From an aff. Roholtiella sp. LEGE 12411 (lineage in GTDB: Bacteria > Cyanobacteriota > Cyanobacteriia > Cyanobacteriales > Nostocaceae): a DNA stretch of 64,000 nucleotides. Positions 38,172-47,486 of this stretch are shown in pieces (position 1 is the first letter of the stretch; each line of letters starts with the position of its first letter). The notes below the pieces were generated by a model. That model was not told the origin of the DNA. It did no database searches and saw only the letters and a list, made by a program, of their open reading frames with translations. The stretch lies in NCBI RefSeq assembly GCF_015206995.1, contig NZ_JADEXR010000014.1:1-64000 (forward strand), read 5' to 3'. A program made the position numbers and the translations under genes.

Positions 38172-38804
38172 ATGCCAGAAATCTTAACTGATAAAAACTT
38201 TACTTATGGTTTGAAGGTTATTGCTTCCCGCGATTCAGACCTAGCAGATATTCTTAAAGCTCTGGGTTCCCCACCTCTTTGGGTACGCGAACCAGGCTTT
38301 GCAACGCTCATTCAAATCATCTTAGAACAACAAGTGTCTCTAGCATCAGCTAAAGCAGTTTTTGAGCGGTTGCAACAAATTATATTACCAATTACTCCAG
38401 ATAACTTTCTCACTTTAAATGATGACCAAATCAAAAAAGTTGGTTTCAGCAGGCAAAAAGCTCTTTATGGACGCTTGTTAGCAGAGTCTATCATTACTGG
38501 AAAGCTTGATTTGCTTACCCTGAATGCAATGGATGATGAGGATGTACGCTCTGTTCTCAAAAAAAGTAAAGGTATTGGAGACTGGACAGTTGATATATAT
38601 CTATTGATGGCACTCCAGCGACCAGATAGTTTACCCAAAGGAGACTTAGGATTAGCTTTGGCAATACAGAAGGTGAAACGCTTAGAACAGCGACCCACAC
38701 CTAAAGAGATAGAAACTATAGCCGAAAACTGGCGGCCGTGGAGAGCATTAGCCACTCGTTTATTATGGCACTATTATTTGAGTGAGCGATCGCCAAAGCA
38801 ATGA
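38172..38804 (+). CDS. DNA-3-methyladenine glycosylase II-like (HhH-GPD)
   Basis: The 210-residue protein belongs to the helix-hairpin-helix-GPD glycosylases: the hairpin is LKKSKGIGDWTVDIYLL and the catalytic aspartate lies in LPKGDLGL. IIEQQVS-like segment IILEQQVSLASA is also typical of AlkA. It would excise alkylated purines in base excision repair. It is shorter than E. coli AlkA (282 residues) because the N-terminal domain is missing, as in many bacterial and eukaryotic MAG-type forms. Ends upstream of a palindromic terminator. Confidence 0.88.
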   Translation: MPEILTDKNFTYGLKVIASRDSDLADILKALGSPPLWVREPGFATLIQIILEQQVSLASAKAVFERLQQIILPITPDNFLTLNDDQIKKVGFSRQKALYGRLLAESIITGKLDLLTLNAMDDEDVRSVLKKSKGIGDWTVDIYLLMALQRPDSLPKGDLGLALAIQKVKRLEQRPTPKEIETIAENWRPWRALATRLLWHYYLSERSPKQ

Positions 38805-38829
38805 CATTACCTACCATTGGCACCATTGT

Positions 38830-38860
38830 AGAGACGTTGCAATGCAACGTCTCTTTATTT
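38830..38860. terminator. Palindrome between convergent genes, candidate terminator
   Basis: Perfect 12-bp arms AGAGACGTTGCA (38830-38841) and TGCAACGTCTCT (38843-38854) are followed by TTATTTT on the plus strand. It sits between the convergent glycosylase and methyltransferase genes. The same palindrome occurs at 14946-14974, so it is also a dispersed repeat. Confidence 0.6.
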
Positions 38861-38898
38861 TGATCTGCGATTAAAAGTCGCCAGAGCGAATTATTCAA

Positions 38899-39801
38899 TT
38901 AATCAAGTTGAGTACTATAGGCGCTAAAACCATAAGCCAAAGTTGCTTTCAGAGCAGCTGATGGCTTGAGACTTCTGTTAATAGCTTTCGCAAACGGTAC
39001 CGGAATTGCTTTAATGGTTTCCGGCAAAATTGCATATTCTTCTGTGGGTTCGACAGTGTATTGCGGACACTTGGTTTTTATTCCAGAATCAGCCAACATT
39101 TCCTCAATTTCAGTGGCTGAATACTGCTTAAGATAAACTGGATTTCTCGAAAATGGGTTTAGCTTTCTAATAAAGTTGTGGATAATATGAGAAGGACAGA
39201 ACTTGTTGTGAAAAGAATGATTGAAAACGAAAATTCCACCAGGCTTTAGTACACGAGATATTTCAGTCAACAGGTTCCTTAATTGTGCATCTGGTATATG
39301 CATAAAAACACAGTTAGAAATTACCAAATCTATAGAATTATCTTCTATAGGTAATATTTCCGCAGAAGTGCAAATTAAATTAAATTCAGAGCCAGGGAAA
39401 AAATCATATTCTTGTTTAACCTTGATTAAACGACGTAATAAAGGTTCAGAAATATCGATGCCATAATACTTCTGGCATTTAAGATTTTTATCTTTGGAAA
39501 GATGTAAAGGAGCACGACCGTAACCACAACCTAGTTCTAATATAGAGTCAACAGATTTATTCAGAGGAAATTTATTCCAAGTACCTCCGGGTCTGCCAGT
39601 TAGGAGAGTGTAATCTTGTTTAATAGGTGAAGTTTCTGCAACTTGCTCAATTTTTTGGGAACCATAGTATGTCTTACCAATTTTGTCCCATTTTTGTTTG
39701 TGTTTAGTCTTATTTAATTGTTCGTAGTCAGTGGGAAAATAAATGCCATCTTGTAATTCAAAGTCATTTAGACTGAATTTAGCATTTGCTAATTGAGTCA
39801 T
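38899..39801 (-). CDS. Class I SAM-dependent methyltransferase
   Basis: The 300-residue protein has motif I ILELGCGYGRAPLHL (about 88-102), the acidic end of strand 2 in YYGIDIS, and later motifs IDLVISNCVFMHI and VLKPGGIFVFNHSFHN, the pattern of UbiE/COQ5-type methyltransferases. The substrate is unknown; no pathway neighbour gives a clue. ATG 39801 is used. The 213-bp region to the divergent flavoprotein gene contains both promoters. Confidence 0.82.
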   Translation of the reverse strand: MTQLANAKFSLNDFELQDGIYFPTDYEQLNKTKHKQKWDKIGKTYYGSQKIEQVAETSPIKQDYTLLTGRPGGTWNKFPLNKSVDSILELGCGYGRAPLHLSKDKNLKCQKYYGIDISEPLLRRLIKVKQEYDFFPGSEFNLICTSAEILPIEDNSIDLVISNCVFMHIPDAQLRNLLTEISRVLKPGGIFVFNHSFHNKFCPSHIIHNFIRKLNPFSRNPVYLKQYSATEIEEMLADSGIKTKCPQYTVEPTEEYAILPETIKAIPVPFAKAINRSLKPSAALKATLAYGFSAYSTQLD

Positions 39802-40014
39802 TAGGATTATGCCTCATCAAGAGTTAAGTCTGTTCTCTGTTATACTCTCAACCCAGCATTATCAGCAAGTGTTATTTACTCAGTCGCCTGGAATGAGGCG
39901 ATAAAAAAAAGAATTATTCGATTTTTTTTCTCTAAAGTCTAATGACCTCTTGAAGCTTATCTGAACACAAGTTCGGATACATTAGTTGATGGGCTGCAAC
40001 AATTGGAGGCTAGG

Positions 40015-41526
40015 ATGACAGAAGAGTCACAACAAAAACGGGTGGTAGTTGTGGGTGCAGGTTGGGCTGGTTTGGGAGCAACCTACCATTTGGCAAAACA
40101 AGGTTACAATGTGACACTTCTAGAAGCGGGCCCCTATCCTGGTGGACTGGTAGCAGGTTGGAAAACAGGAGCAGGAAAATCTGTAGAAGCGGGGATTCAT
40201 GGCTTCTGGTATCCTTACAGAAATATTTTTTCTCTAATCAATGAATTAGGAATTAACCCTTTTACTACTTGGACTCGTTCCTCACAATATTCGCCTGCTG
40301 GTTTGGAAGTCGAATCACCGATTTTTCAGAACTTACCTAGACTCCCCTCTCCAGTGGGAACTTTTCTCTACACTCAGTTTAAACGGCTGCCATTAATTGA
40401 CCGTCTCAGCGCTCTGCCTTTACTTTACGCTGTTGTGGATTTTGATAATACTGATGCAGCTTGGCGACGTTATGACTTTGTAACCGCCCGTGAATTGTTC
40501 AAAGATTTTGGTGTTTCTGCGCGGCTTTACCGAGAAGCCTTTGAACCAATGTTGTTGGTGGGGTTGTTTGCTCCTGGCGAGCAATGTTCAGCCGCAGCAA
40601 CTTTAGGGATGCTTTATTTTTTTATACTGGCGCATCAACCAGATTTTGATGTGGTTTGGTGTAGAGGAACTGTAGGGGAAAAAATATTTCGTCCTTGGGT
40701 AGAACGTATTGAAAAAGCTGGTGTGCGAGTTCTTCCCCAGCGCCGGGTTACAGACTTAATTATTGATAGTAATCAGCGAGCAACAAGTGTAGTTTGCGGT
40801 GATGAAGTATTTGATACCGATGCTGTGGTTTTTGCAGTTGGTATTACTGGCATGAAGAAAATTGTATCAACTAGCCCTAACTTACAAAGCCGCGAAGAAT
40901 TCCGCAATTTGAGCAATTTAGGGGCAATTGATGTTTTAGCAACTCGGTTGTGGTTTGACCGCAAAATTGATATACCTCGTCCTTCTAATGCTTGCTTTGG
41001 CTTCGACACAACTACAGGATGGACGTTTTTTGACTTGAATACCCTACATGATGAATATAAAAATGAGCCAGGAACAGTTATGGAAGCTGATTTCTATCAC
41101 GCAAATCAGTTTCTGAGTTTAAGTGATGAGGAAATTGTAACGATAGTTCAGCGTTATTTAGCAACTTGTGTGCCAGCATTTCGGGAAGCAAAGGTAATTG
41201 ATAGTAGTGTGATTCGGCTACCAAATGCCGTGACTCACTTTGCACCTGGTAGCTATCGCTATATGTTGCCAGCTAAGACCAGCTTTGAGAATGTATTTAT
41301 GAGTGGGGATTGGATTGCGAACCGTCACGGTTCCTGGTCACAGGAAAAAGCTTATGTTACTGGTTTAGAGGCAGCAAATTTAGTAGTGTCTTATTTAGGA
41401 GAAGGTCAGCTATCCGAAATTTTGCCTGTTGAAGAAGATGAAGTGCATATACAAGTGGCAAGAAAATTAAACCAAACAGTGCGTGACTTGAGTAAATCTA
41501 TACTGCCTGATTTTTGGTTGCCGTAA
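40015..41526 (+). CDS. FAD-dependent oxidoreductase related to carotenoid desaturases
   Basis: The 503-residue protein begins with a dinucleotide-binding motif VVVGAGWAGLGATYHLAKQG (about 11-30), followed by LLEAGPYPGG, and ends with the flavin-binding FMSGDWIANRHGSWSQEKAYVTGLEAA motif, as in phytoene/zeta-carotene desaturases and amine oxidases. It is not close enough by eye to name as CrtP or CrtQ and may act on another isoprenoid. ATG 40015, with GGAGG 5 bp upstream, is preferred over a TTG at 40003. No signal peptide is seen. Confidence 0.8.
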   Translation: MTEESQQKRVVVVGAGWAGLGATYHLAKQGYNVTLLEAGPYPGGLVAGWKTGAGKSVEAGIHGFWYPYRNIFSLINELGINPFTTWTRSSQYSPAGLEVESPIFQNLPRLPSPVGTFLYTQFKRLPLIDRLSALPLLYAVVDFDNTDAAWRRYDFVTARELFKDFGVSARLYREAFEPMLLVGLFAPGEQCSAAATLGMLYFFILAHQPDFDVVWCRGTVGEKIFRPWVERIEKAGVRVLPQRRVTDLIIDSNQRATSVVCGDEVFDTDAVVFAVGITGMKKIVSTSPNLQSREEFRNLSNLGAIDVLATRLWFDRKIDIPRPSNACFGFDTTTGWTFFDLNTLHDEYKNEPGTVMEADFYHANQFLSLSDEEIVTIVQRYLATCVPAFREAKVIDSSVIRLPNAVTHFAPGSYRYMLPAKTSFENVFMSGDWIANRHGSWSQEKAYVTGLEAANLVVSYLGEGQLSEILPVEEDEVHIQVARKLNQTVRDLSKSILPDFWLP

Positions 41527-41570
41527 TCAGTTATCAGCCTGTTTAGTGTTCCCTGATAACTGATTACTGT

Positions 41571-42632
41571 TTAACGCTTATTGTGATTCCGCATCGCTTT
41601 ATGAATTTTTTTCCATCGTTCTTTCTCAACTAGCTGCGCCCGCTGGTCTTGTTTGCGGGTAAGATAGTTGAGTTCTTTTTGCAGTTTTTGGTAGCTGAGA
41701 AACCTAGAGTAGTCGAGTTTCCCCTCTGCTAAAGCCTGCTGAACTACACAATCAGGTTCGTTATCATGCTGACAATTGCGAAAGTGGCAATCCTGCGCTA
41801 AGGTTTCGATGTCTGCAAAGGTTTCTTGCAAGCCCTCGTTACCTGCCCAAATTTGGATTTCCCGCATTCCTGGGGTATCTATAATTAAGCCGCCAGTTGG
41901 CAGCAAAATCAACTCTCGATGAGTTGTCGTGTGTCTGCCTCGGTAATCACTTTGTCGTACTGGTTGCACAGCTTGCAGAGATGCTCCGTGAAGTTGGTTA
42001 GTAATGGTAGATTTACCAACGCCAGAAGACCCCAACAAAGCAACTGTCTGTCCTGTTTTTAGGTAAGGTTTCAAGGCATCTAATCCTTGATAATTAGTGG
42101 CACTTAAGAAAACGATGGGTACACCCAAGGCGACTGCTTCCACTTCAGCCAAGCACTCTTCTAGCGAGTTACACAAGTCTGCCTTGTTTAAGACAATGAC
42201 CGGATTTGCACCACTTTCCCAAGCCAGAATTAGATAGCGCTCAATTCTTCTAGGGTTAAAGTCGCCATCTAGCCCTGAGACTAAGAAGACAGTATCTATG
42301 TTAGTTGCAACAATTTGTTCTTCTGTTTTACTACCCACTGTCTTGCGGGAAAATTTGCTTTTTCTGGGCAAAATTTCGTGGATAGTTGCTCGTTTTTCAG
42401 ACTCTCTCACACTAATGACAACCCAATCCCCCACTGCTGGAAAGTCTTGAGTTTGAGAAGCCTGATGCCGCAGTTTCCCTGTAACTTCTGCGGAAAGTTC
42501 TCCTTGTTCAGTATAGAGGATGTAGGTATTTCTGTATTTAATGGCGACCCTACCAACGCGAAATCCTTGTTGGTGATAGGGTTCAAAGCTGTGAGCAAAA
42601 ACGTCACTCCAGCCGAAGTAATCCAAATTCAT
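41571..42632 (-). CDS. rsgA: Ribosome small-subunit-dependent GTPase A
   Basis: The 353-residue protein has an N-terminal OB-fold and the circularly permuted GTPase order: NKADL (G4) precedes [14 protein letters not shown] (G1) and DTPGMREI (G3). The C-terminal zinc site is [14 protein letters not shown]. RsgA (YjeQ) helps late 30S ribosome maturation. ATG 42632 has GAGGA upstream and gives [12 protein letters not shown], the usual family start; the frame stays open 36 codons further (to 42740), probably by chance or from older coding sequence. Confidence 0.92.
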   Translation of the reverse strand: MNLDYFGWSDVFAHSFEPYHQQGFRVGRVAIKYRNTYILYTEQGELSAEVTGKLRHQASQTQDFPAVGDWVVISVRESEKRATIHEILPRKSKFSRKTVGSKTEEQIVATNIDTVFLVSGLDGDFNPRRIERYLILAWESGANPVIVLNKADLCNSLEECLAEVEAVALGVPIVFLSATNYQGLDALKPYLKTGQTVALLGSSGVGKSTITNQLHGASLQAVQPVRQSDYRGRHTTTHRELILLPTGGLIIDTPGMREIQIWAGNEGLQETFADIETLAQDCHFRNCQHDNEPDCVVQQALAEGKLDYSRFLSYQKLQKELNYLTRKQDQRAQLVEKERWKKIHKAMRNHNKR

Positions 42633-42850
42633 TGATTTTTCCTCGATGTGTGCTACTTGTTTTGCACAAGGTTCCACAGAGGAGAACACTTCCATACTCT
42701 TCCAGCGTTGAGGAACCAGCGCTACAGGAGGTTTTTCCAACTCAGGCGACTTGCTTCTTGTGTCCCTACAAATTTGTTAGACGTATGTAGGACGCTAAGT
42801 GGCTTCTCGAAGTCTAGAACTGGTATGAAAGTGTCTGTAAATTCTGGTTT

Positions 42851-42949
42851 TCATTCCTGTAAGAAGGAGGACTGAACAAGAATCTCTGCGCCTTGTGTCC
42901 GTTGGGTTGGAATGGTCAAAGTAACCCGGACTGCTAGAAACTCAGTCAT
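42851..42949 (-). CDS. Possible 32-residue small protein with strong ribosome-binding site
   Basis: A short frame starts at ATG 42949 with AAAGGAGGAAGAACT directly before it, one of the best Shine-Dalgarno sequences in the window, and encodes MTEFLAVRVTLTIPTQ and on to SSFLQE. I do not recognise it. It lies in the 460-bp stretch upstream of rsgA and could be a leader peptide, a small gene or the 5' remnant of a decayed gene. The surrounding sequence has no other gene. Confidence 0.35.
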   Translation of the reverse strand: MTEFLAVRVTLTIPTQRTQGAEILVQSSFLQE

Positions 42950-43097
42950 AGTTCTTCCTCCTTTTATACTACAAGTAATAATCTATATTATTACATCAGC
43001 TGAGTTTACAGGATTTACGCAAAATTATGAAAAAAACGTAGAATTATAGCATGAAAATGTACAACTTAAATAAGTCCTTTACTCATCAGGATAAAAT

Positions 43098-44264
43098 TTA
43101 GCGTTGAGCTAAAGACAAACCTGGTGTCAGCCTCTGCAAAACTTGCTTTAACACCATTGCTGTCCAATCAACATCAGCTTCAGTGGTGTCACGCCCTAAT
43201 GTCAGGCGAATTCCGCCCAAAGCTGCTTTTTGTGAATAGCCCATTGCCAACAATATCGGGCTAGGGCTAAGTTTGCCACTGTGACAAGCAGCACCAGCAC
43301 TGATACCAATGCCAGCAAGATTGAGCTGTCGTACCAAGGTTTTACCACTGATTTCGCCATCGGCGTTTTCTATATAGAGGCTGACATGGTGGGGTAAGCG
43401 GTGAGCGCGATCGCCTGTAGGTATTAAACCAGGAATTTCGGCTAACAGGGCAAAGGCCCGATCGCGTAACTTAATTAAGCGTGGTGTTTCAATTGGTAGT
43501 TCTTGTGCTGCTAGTTGAGCTGCTACTCCAAAACCAGCGATCGCAGGTACTGCTTGAGTACCAGAACGTAGCCCCATTTCTTGCCCACCGCCACCCACCA
43601 GGGGTATCAATTCTATACCAGGACGCACATATAACGCCCCAGCACCTTGGGGGCCATATATTTTATGACTGGAAAGGCTAAGTAAGTCTACTGGGAGTTG
43701 TTGTACATCTATGGGTAAGCGTCCCGCAGCTTGTACTGCGTCTGTGTGGAACAAAACACCATGCGATCGGGCAATTTGTCCCAGTTCCTCAATTGGTTGT
43801 ACTGTTCCTACTTCACTTTGAGCGTAAATTACCGAAACTAAAACTGTGTTATGTCGCAACGCCGCCTTTAAATCTAAAGGGTTGACTCTACCTTTAGCAT
43901 CCACACATAAGCGCGTTATTTCCCAACCCCACATTTCTAACAACCGCACGGGTTCGGAAATTGCTGAATGTTCAACGCTGGAAATAATTATATGTTGAGG
44001 AACAGCGTATAACCGAGCAACACCTATAATCACCAGATTATTTGCTTCAGTCCCGCCAGAGGTAAAGATGATAGATTCAGAACTGGCGGCGTTAATTAAT
44101 CCAGCTACTTGGACTCTTGCTTGTTCCACAACTGTTGCAGCCCTTTGTCCCCACTCATGTAAGCTGGAAGGATTACCCCACTGTTGAGTGAGGATTACTT
44201 GCATAGCTGCGATCGCTTCTGGGCGAGTGGGAGTAGTGGCGCTGTAATCTAGATAAATTTGCAT
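43098..44264 (-). CDS. Cysteine desulfurase (NifS/IscS family)
   Basis: The 388-residue PLP enzyme starts MQIYLDYSATTPTRPEA, as in all NifS/IscS proteins. It contains FTSGGTEANNL, HTDAVQAAG, the PLP lysine in SLSSHKIYGPQGAGALYV and the catalytic cysteine in SAGAACHSGKLSP. It releases sulfur from cysteine for Fe-S clusters, thiolated tRNA or cofactors. The frame stays open upstream to 44417 only because a dispersed repeat (44274-44403) happens to lack stops; ATG 44264 is the real start. Which of the cyanobacterial desulfurases this is cannot be told from the sequence alone. Confidence 0.92.
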   Translation of the reverse strand: MQIYLDYSATTPTRPEAIAAMQVILTQQWGNPSSLHEWGQRAATVVEQARVQVAGLINAASSESIIFTSGGTEANNLVIIGVARLYAVPQHIIISSVEHSAISEPVRLLEMWGWEITRLCVDAKGRVNPLDLKAALRHNTVLVSVIYAQSEVGTVQPIEELGQIARSHGVLFHTDAVQAAGRLPIDVQQLPVDLLSLSSHKIYGPQGAGALYVRPGIELIPLVGGGGQEMGLRSGTQAVPAIAGFGVAAQLAAQELPIETPRLIKLRDRAFALLAEIPGLIPTGDRAHRLPHHVSLYIENADGEISGKTLVRQLNLAGIGISAGAACHSGKLSPSPILLAMGYSQKAALGGIRLTLGRDTTEADVDWTAMVLKQVLQRLTPGLSLAQR

Positions 44265-44273
44265 ATCAACTAA

Positions 44274-44403
44274 TATAGTAATCCGATTTGATTCGTGAAC
44301 TGACTTGTAGAGACACCGAATGGGGGATAGGGGATAGGGAATGGGAAAGAAGGGAGTTAAAGGTGTACGCAGTTTTTTCAAAAATAAAATAGGAATCCTA
44401 TAG
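44274..44403 (+). repeat. Dispersed repeat family, full-length copy abutting the cysteine desulfurase gene
   Basis: Begins TATAGTAATCCGATTTG, has a GGGGGATAGGGGATAGGG core and ends AAATAGGAATCCTATA. The ends form an imperfect inverted repeat. It begins 9 bp upstream of the desulfurase ATG, so the gene's promoter is within, beyond or disrupted by it. Close match to 18464-18590. Confidence 0.78.
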
Positions 44404-44581
44404 TAGTGGGAACACACGCTGGCAATTGGATGCTGAGCTTGTCAACATGTACATTTAAATGGGCAAATCTGACAAAATTTAGATACTTCAGCGTGTATGA
44501 ACGATTATTTCTCTAATTCAGAACACAAAATTTTGGGAATGATAAATGTGTTCACCCCTAACCCACTTTTAGCAGATTACA

Positions 44582-46213
44582 GTGCAATTTTTCTCTAAAC
44601 AAAGGTATTTTTTTTATATCTTTTTACTGATATTTCCTCTTGCTGCTTGTCAACGAGTTCATTCCTACAATCAGCGTCCAGCACCTTTACCGCAAGATCC
44701 ATTAGTTCAAGTTTACTTTAATCATTCTGAGTCTTCAGAATACAAAGAACCTTATCGTCAGCAAACCCGCCTTGGAGATAATTTAGAAAAACAGATTGTC
44801 GATGCTATTTCTCAAGCTAAATCAACAGTAGATGTGGCGGTTCAAGAATTACGTTTACCCGGAGTTGCCAAAGCATTAGTTGATAGACAAAAATCTGGGG
44901 TAAAGGTCAGAATAATTTTAGAAAATATCTATAGCCGACCTGGGAGTAGTTTAACATCTAATGAAATAAGTAAATTAGATAAAAGGGAACGGGAGCGCTA
45001 TAAGGAATTTCGCCAATTTATAGACGTTAATCAAGATAATCAACTCACTCCAGATGAAATAAATCAACGAGATGCTTTAGTGATTTTACAAAACGCTAAA
45101 ATTCCTTGGCTTGATGATCAAGCTGATGGTTCAGCGGGAAGCAGTTTAATGCATCACAAATTTGTGATTGTGGATAATCGCATTGTAATTATCACTTCGG
45201 CAAATTTTACTTTAAGTGATACTTTTGGCGATTTTACCAATTTTAGCAGTTTAGGCAATGCCAATAATTTATTGCAGATTGATAGCCCAGAATTAGCATC
45301 TTTATTTACAGAAGAGTTTAACATTATGTGGGGGGACGGCCCAGGAGGCAAGCTAGATAGTCGATTTGGTTTGCAAAAGGTGATGCGTTTGCCTAAAATA
45401 ATCACTTTCGGAAAAACCCAAATTACTGTACAATTCTCGCCTACTTCTCCTACTCAACCTTGGAGTAACAGCAGCAATGGTTTAATTGGCAAAACTTTAG
45501 CTTCAGCAACTAAATCTATTGATATGGCGTTATTTGTATTTTCTGAACAGCGCCTTGCTAATATCCTAGAAAATCGTCATCAACAAAGTGTGCAAATTCG
45601 CGCCTTAATTGAGCCACAATTTGCCTATCGTCCTTACAGTGAAGCCTTAGATATGATGGGGGTTGCGCTCAGTAACAAATGTAAATATAAAATCGATAAC
45701 CATCCCTGGAAAAATCCAATTACTACTGTAGGTGTGCCTTTATTAGCCAAAGGTGATCTATTACATCATAAATTTGGTATTATTGATAGTCAAACAGTAA
45801 TTACAGGTTCTCATAATTGGTCAGACGCTGCAAATAGTGGCAATGACGAGACGCTTATAGTGGTTGAAAATCCCACAGTTGCTGCCCATTATGTGCGTGA
45901 GTTTGATCGTCTTTATGCCAAAGCAAAACCAGGAATACCAACAGTAATTCAAGAAAAAATTAAACTAGAACAAAAACATTGTCCCCAAATTCAAACTCCT
46001 TTATCAAGTGAAATTACAGCTAGTCAACAAGTAAATATTAACACTGCAAGTTTAGAAGATTTAACAACTCTACCTGGTGTGGGTAAAAAGTTAGCACAAC
46101 GAATACTTGCTACTCGTCAACAGCAAAAATTTACCTCTTTACAAGACTTGGAAAAGGTTCCAGGTATTAGTAATAGGATGCTGGATAAATGGCGCGATCG
46201 CATAACTTATTAA
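44582..46213 (+). CDS. Phospholipase D-like lipoprotein with EF-hand and helix-hairpin-helix
   Basis: The 543-residue protein (GTG start) has a lipoprotein signal ending LAAC (about residue 23), so it is probably membrane-anchored outside the cytoplasm. Two HKD motifs mark a phospholipase D/nuclease fold: HHKFVIVD (H191, K193, D198) and HHKFGIID (H395, K397, D402). Between the start and the first motif, residues 148-159 (DVNQDNQLTPDE) fit a canonical EF-hand calcium loop. The C-terminus (about 482-543) is a ComEA-like helix-hairpin-helix, VNINTASLEDLTTLPGVGKK, which binds DNA. An extracytoplasmic, calcium-responsive nuclease is more likely than a lipase; substrate unproven. Confidence 0.85.
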   Translation: MQFFSKQRYFFYIFLLIFPLAACQRVHSYNQRPAPLPQDPLVQVYFNHSESSEYKEPYRQQTRLGDNLEKQIVDAISQAKSTVDVAVQELRLPGVAKALVDRQKSGVKVRIILENIYSRPGSSLTSNEISKLDKRERERYKEFRQFIDVNQDNQLTPDEINQRDALVILQNAKIPWLDDQADGSAGSSLMHHKFVIVDNRIVIITSANFTLSDTFGDFTNFSSLGNANNLLQIDSPELASLFTEEFNIMWGDGPGGKLDSRFGLQKVMRLPKIITFGKTQITVQFSPTSPTQPWSNSSNGLIGKTLASATKSIDMALFVFSEQRLANILENRHQQSVQIRALIEPQFAYRPYSEALDMMGVALSNKCKYKIDNHPWKNPITTVGVPLLAKGDLLHHKFGIIDSQTVITGSHNWSDAANSGNDETLIVVENPTVAAHYVREFDRLYAKAKPGIPTVIQEKIKLEQKHCPQIQTPLSSEITASQQVNINTASLEDLTTLPGVGKKLAQRILATRQQQKFTSLQDLEKVPGISNRMLDKWRDRITY

Positions 46214-46324
46214 CAATTTTAACTTTTAATAAATTAGCATTTTTTCAACTATAGCCACTAACTTAAAAGCTATACTGCTAAGGGTGCTCTATAGTTTGAA
46301 TGATTTGTCAAGGTATCAATTAAA

Positions 46325-46987
46325 TTGAACTTATTTAGAAACTTTGACCACCGACCCCGATTGATCATTGCTACTGGTTTGGCTGTATTAGTATTAGCAT
46401 TACTTCCGTCTTGGCTACACTTACCAACTCGTATTCTCTGCGCTTGGAACTCCGGTGCTGACTTTTTCTTAGCCATAACTTGGTGGAAGATGATCGGGGC
46501 TACCCCAGAAAAAATCCGCCGTTATGCAGAAAATGAATACGAAGGCCGTTTGGCTATATTCATACTGGTGATTGCTGCGGCTTGTGCTAGTGTTTTAGCC
46601 ATTGGGTTTTTACTCACTGATAAAAAAGATCTGTCAACAATTTTGCTGACCCTACACGTCATACTTTCAATTATGACGATTTTAGGTTCTTGGCTACTAG
46701 TACATACTATGTTTGCGCTGCAATATGCACACGGTTATTATAAACATATTAGTCGTAGTAATCATGAAGAAATAGTTAGAGGTTTAGATTTTCCTAATAA
46801 TGATTGTCCAGATTATTGGGAATTTTTATATTATTCTTTTGTAATTGGTATGACTAGCCAAGTTTCTGATGTGCAGACAACATCACGTCAGATGAGACGT
46901 TTGACTCTGCTACATGGCATATTATCCTTTTTTTTTAATACGACCATTCTAGCTATTACCATCAATATCATTGCAGGGCTAATCTAA
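46325..46987 (+). CDS. DUF1345 family membrane protein
   Basis: A 220-residue protein with about five hydrophobic helices, including LIIATGLAVLVLALLPSWL near the N-terminus, and the segment FLYYSFVIGMTSQVSDVQTTSRQMRRLTLLHGILSFFFNT, which is the DUF1345 signature. Function of the family is unknown. The only in-frame start giving the full first helix is TTG 46325; no ATG is available before residue 50. Confidence 0.78.
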   Translation: MNLFRNFDHRPRLIIATGLAVLVLALLPSWLHLPTRILCAWNSGADFFLAITWWKMIGATPEKIRRYAENEYEGRLAIFILVIAAACASVLAIGFLLTDKKDLSTILLTLHVILSIMTILGSWLLVHTMFALQYAHGYYKHISRSNHEEIVRGLDFPNNDCPDYWEFLYYSFVIGMTSQVSDVQTTSRQMRRLTLLHGILSFFFNTTILAITINIIAGLI

Positions 46988-47133
46988 AAATTGTTTTACT
47001 CAGCCAATGTGAGAGGCTACTCATAATCTGTACTATTGTCCTCATAATACTAAAATAGGGAGACGACAATGCCTTGCCGTGCCCCTAACTGCAAGCCTAT
47101 AGAATTTATTTACTAAATTAGATTTTCCCTGTG

Positions 47134-47409
47134 TTAACCACCTGCAACAGCTGGGACAATACTTACTTCATCGCCATCTTTTAAAGGTGTATCTGTCCCT
47201 TCCAAAAAGCGAATATCTTCGCTATTCAGGTACAAATTCAGAAATCGGCGGGGCTTTCCGGCTTCATCGCACAACCGCGATTTAATACCAGGAAAGCTTT
47301 GTTCTAATGAGTCCAACAATTCAGAAATGTTACTACCACTACATTCGAGGGTAGCTTGATTATTAGTAAAGTTCTGAAGTGCAGTAGGAACTAAAACTGT
47401 TATGGCCAT
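47134..47409 (-). CDS. MoaD/ThiS-family small sulfur-carrier-like protein
   Basis: A 91-residue ubiquitin-fold protein ending [10 protein letters not shown]. The C-terminal diglycine is the site that becomes a thiocarboxylate in MoaD, ThiS and CysO. It contains [16 protein letters not shown] and [18 protein letters not shown], typical of this group. It lies 77 bp downstream of thrC on the same strand, not near molybdopterin or thiamin genes, so the pathway it serves is unclear; a role in sulfur transfer to amino acid synthesis, as CysO does, is a possibility. Confidence 0.85.
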   Translation of the reverse strand: MAITVLVPTALQNFTNNQATLECSGSNISELLDSLEQSFPGIKSRLCDEAGKPRRFLNLYLNSEDIRFLEGTDTPLKDGDEVSIVPAVAGG

Positions 47410-47486
47410 AAAAGTGAAAATTTAAGAGTGAAGAGTAGAAACTTATCCTTTGTCCTTGGTTCTGACAAATGACAAGTGACAAATTA

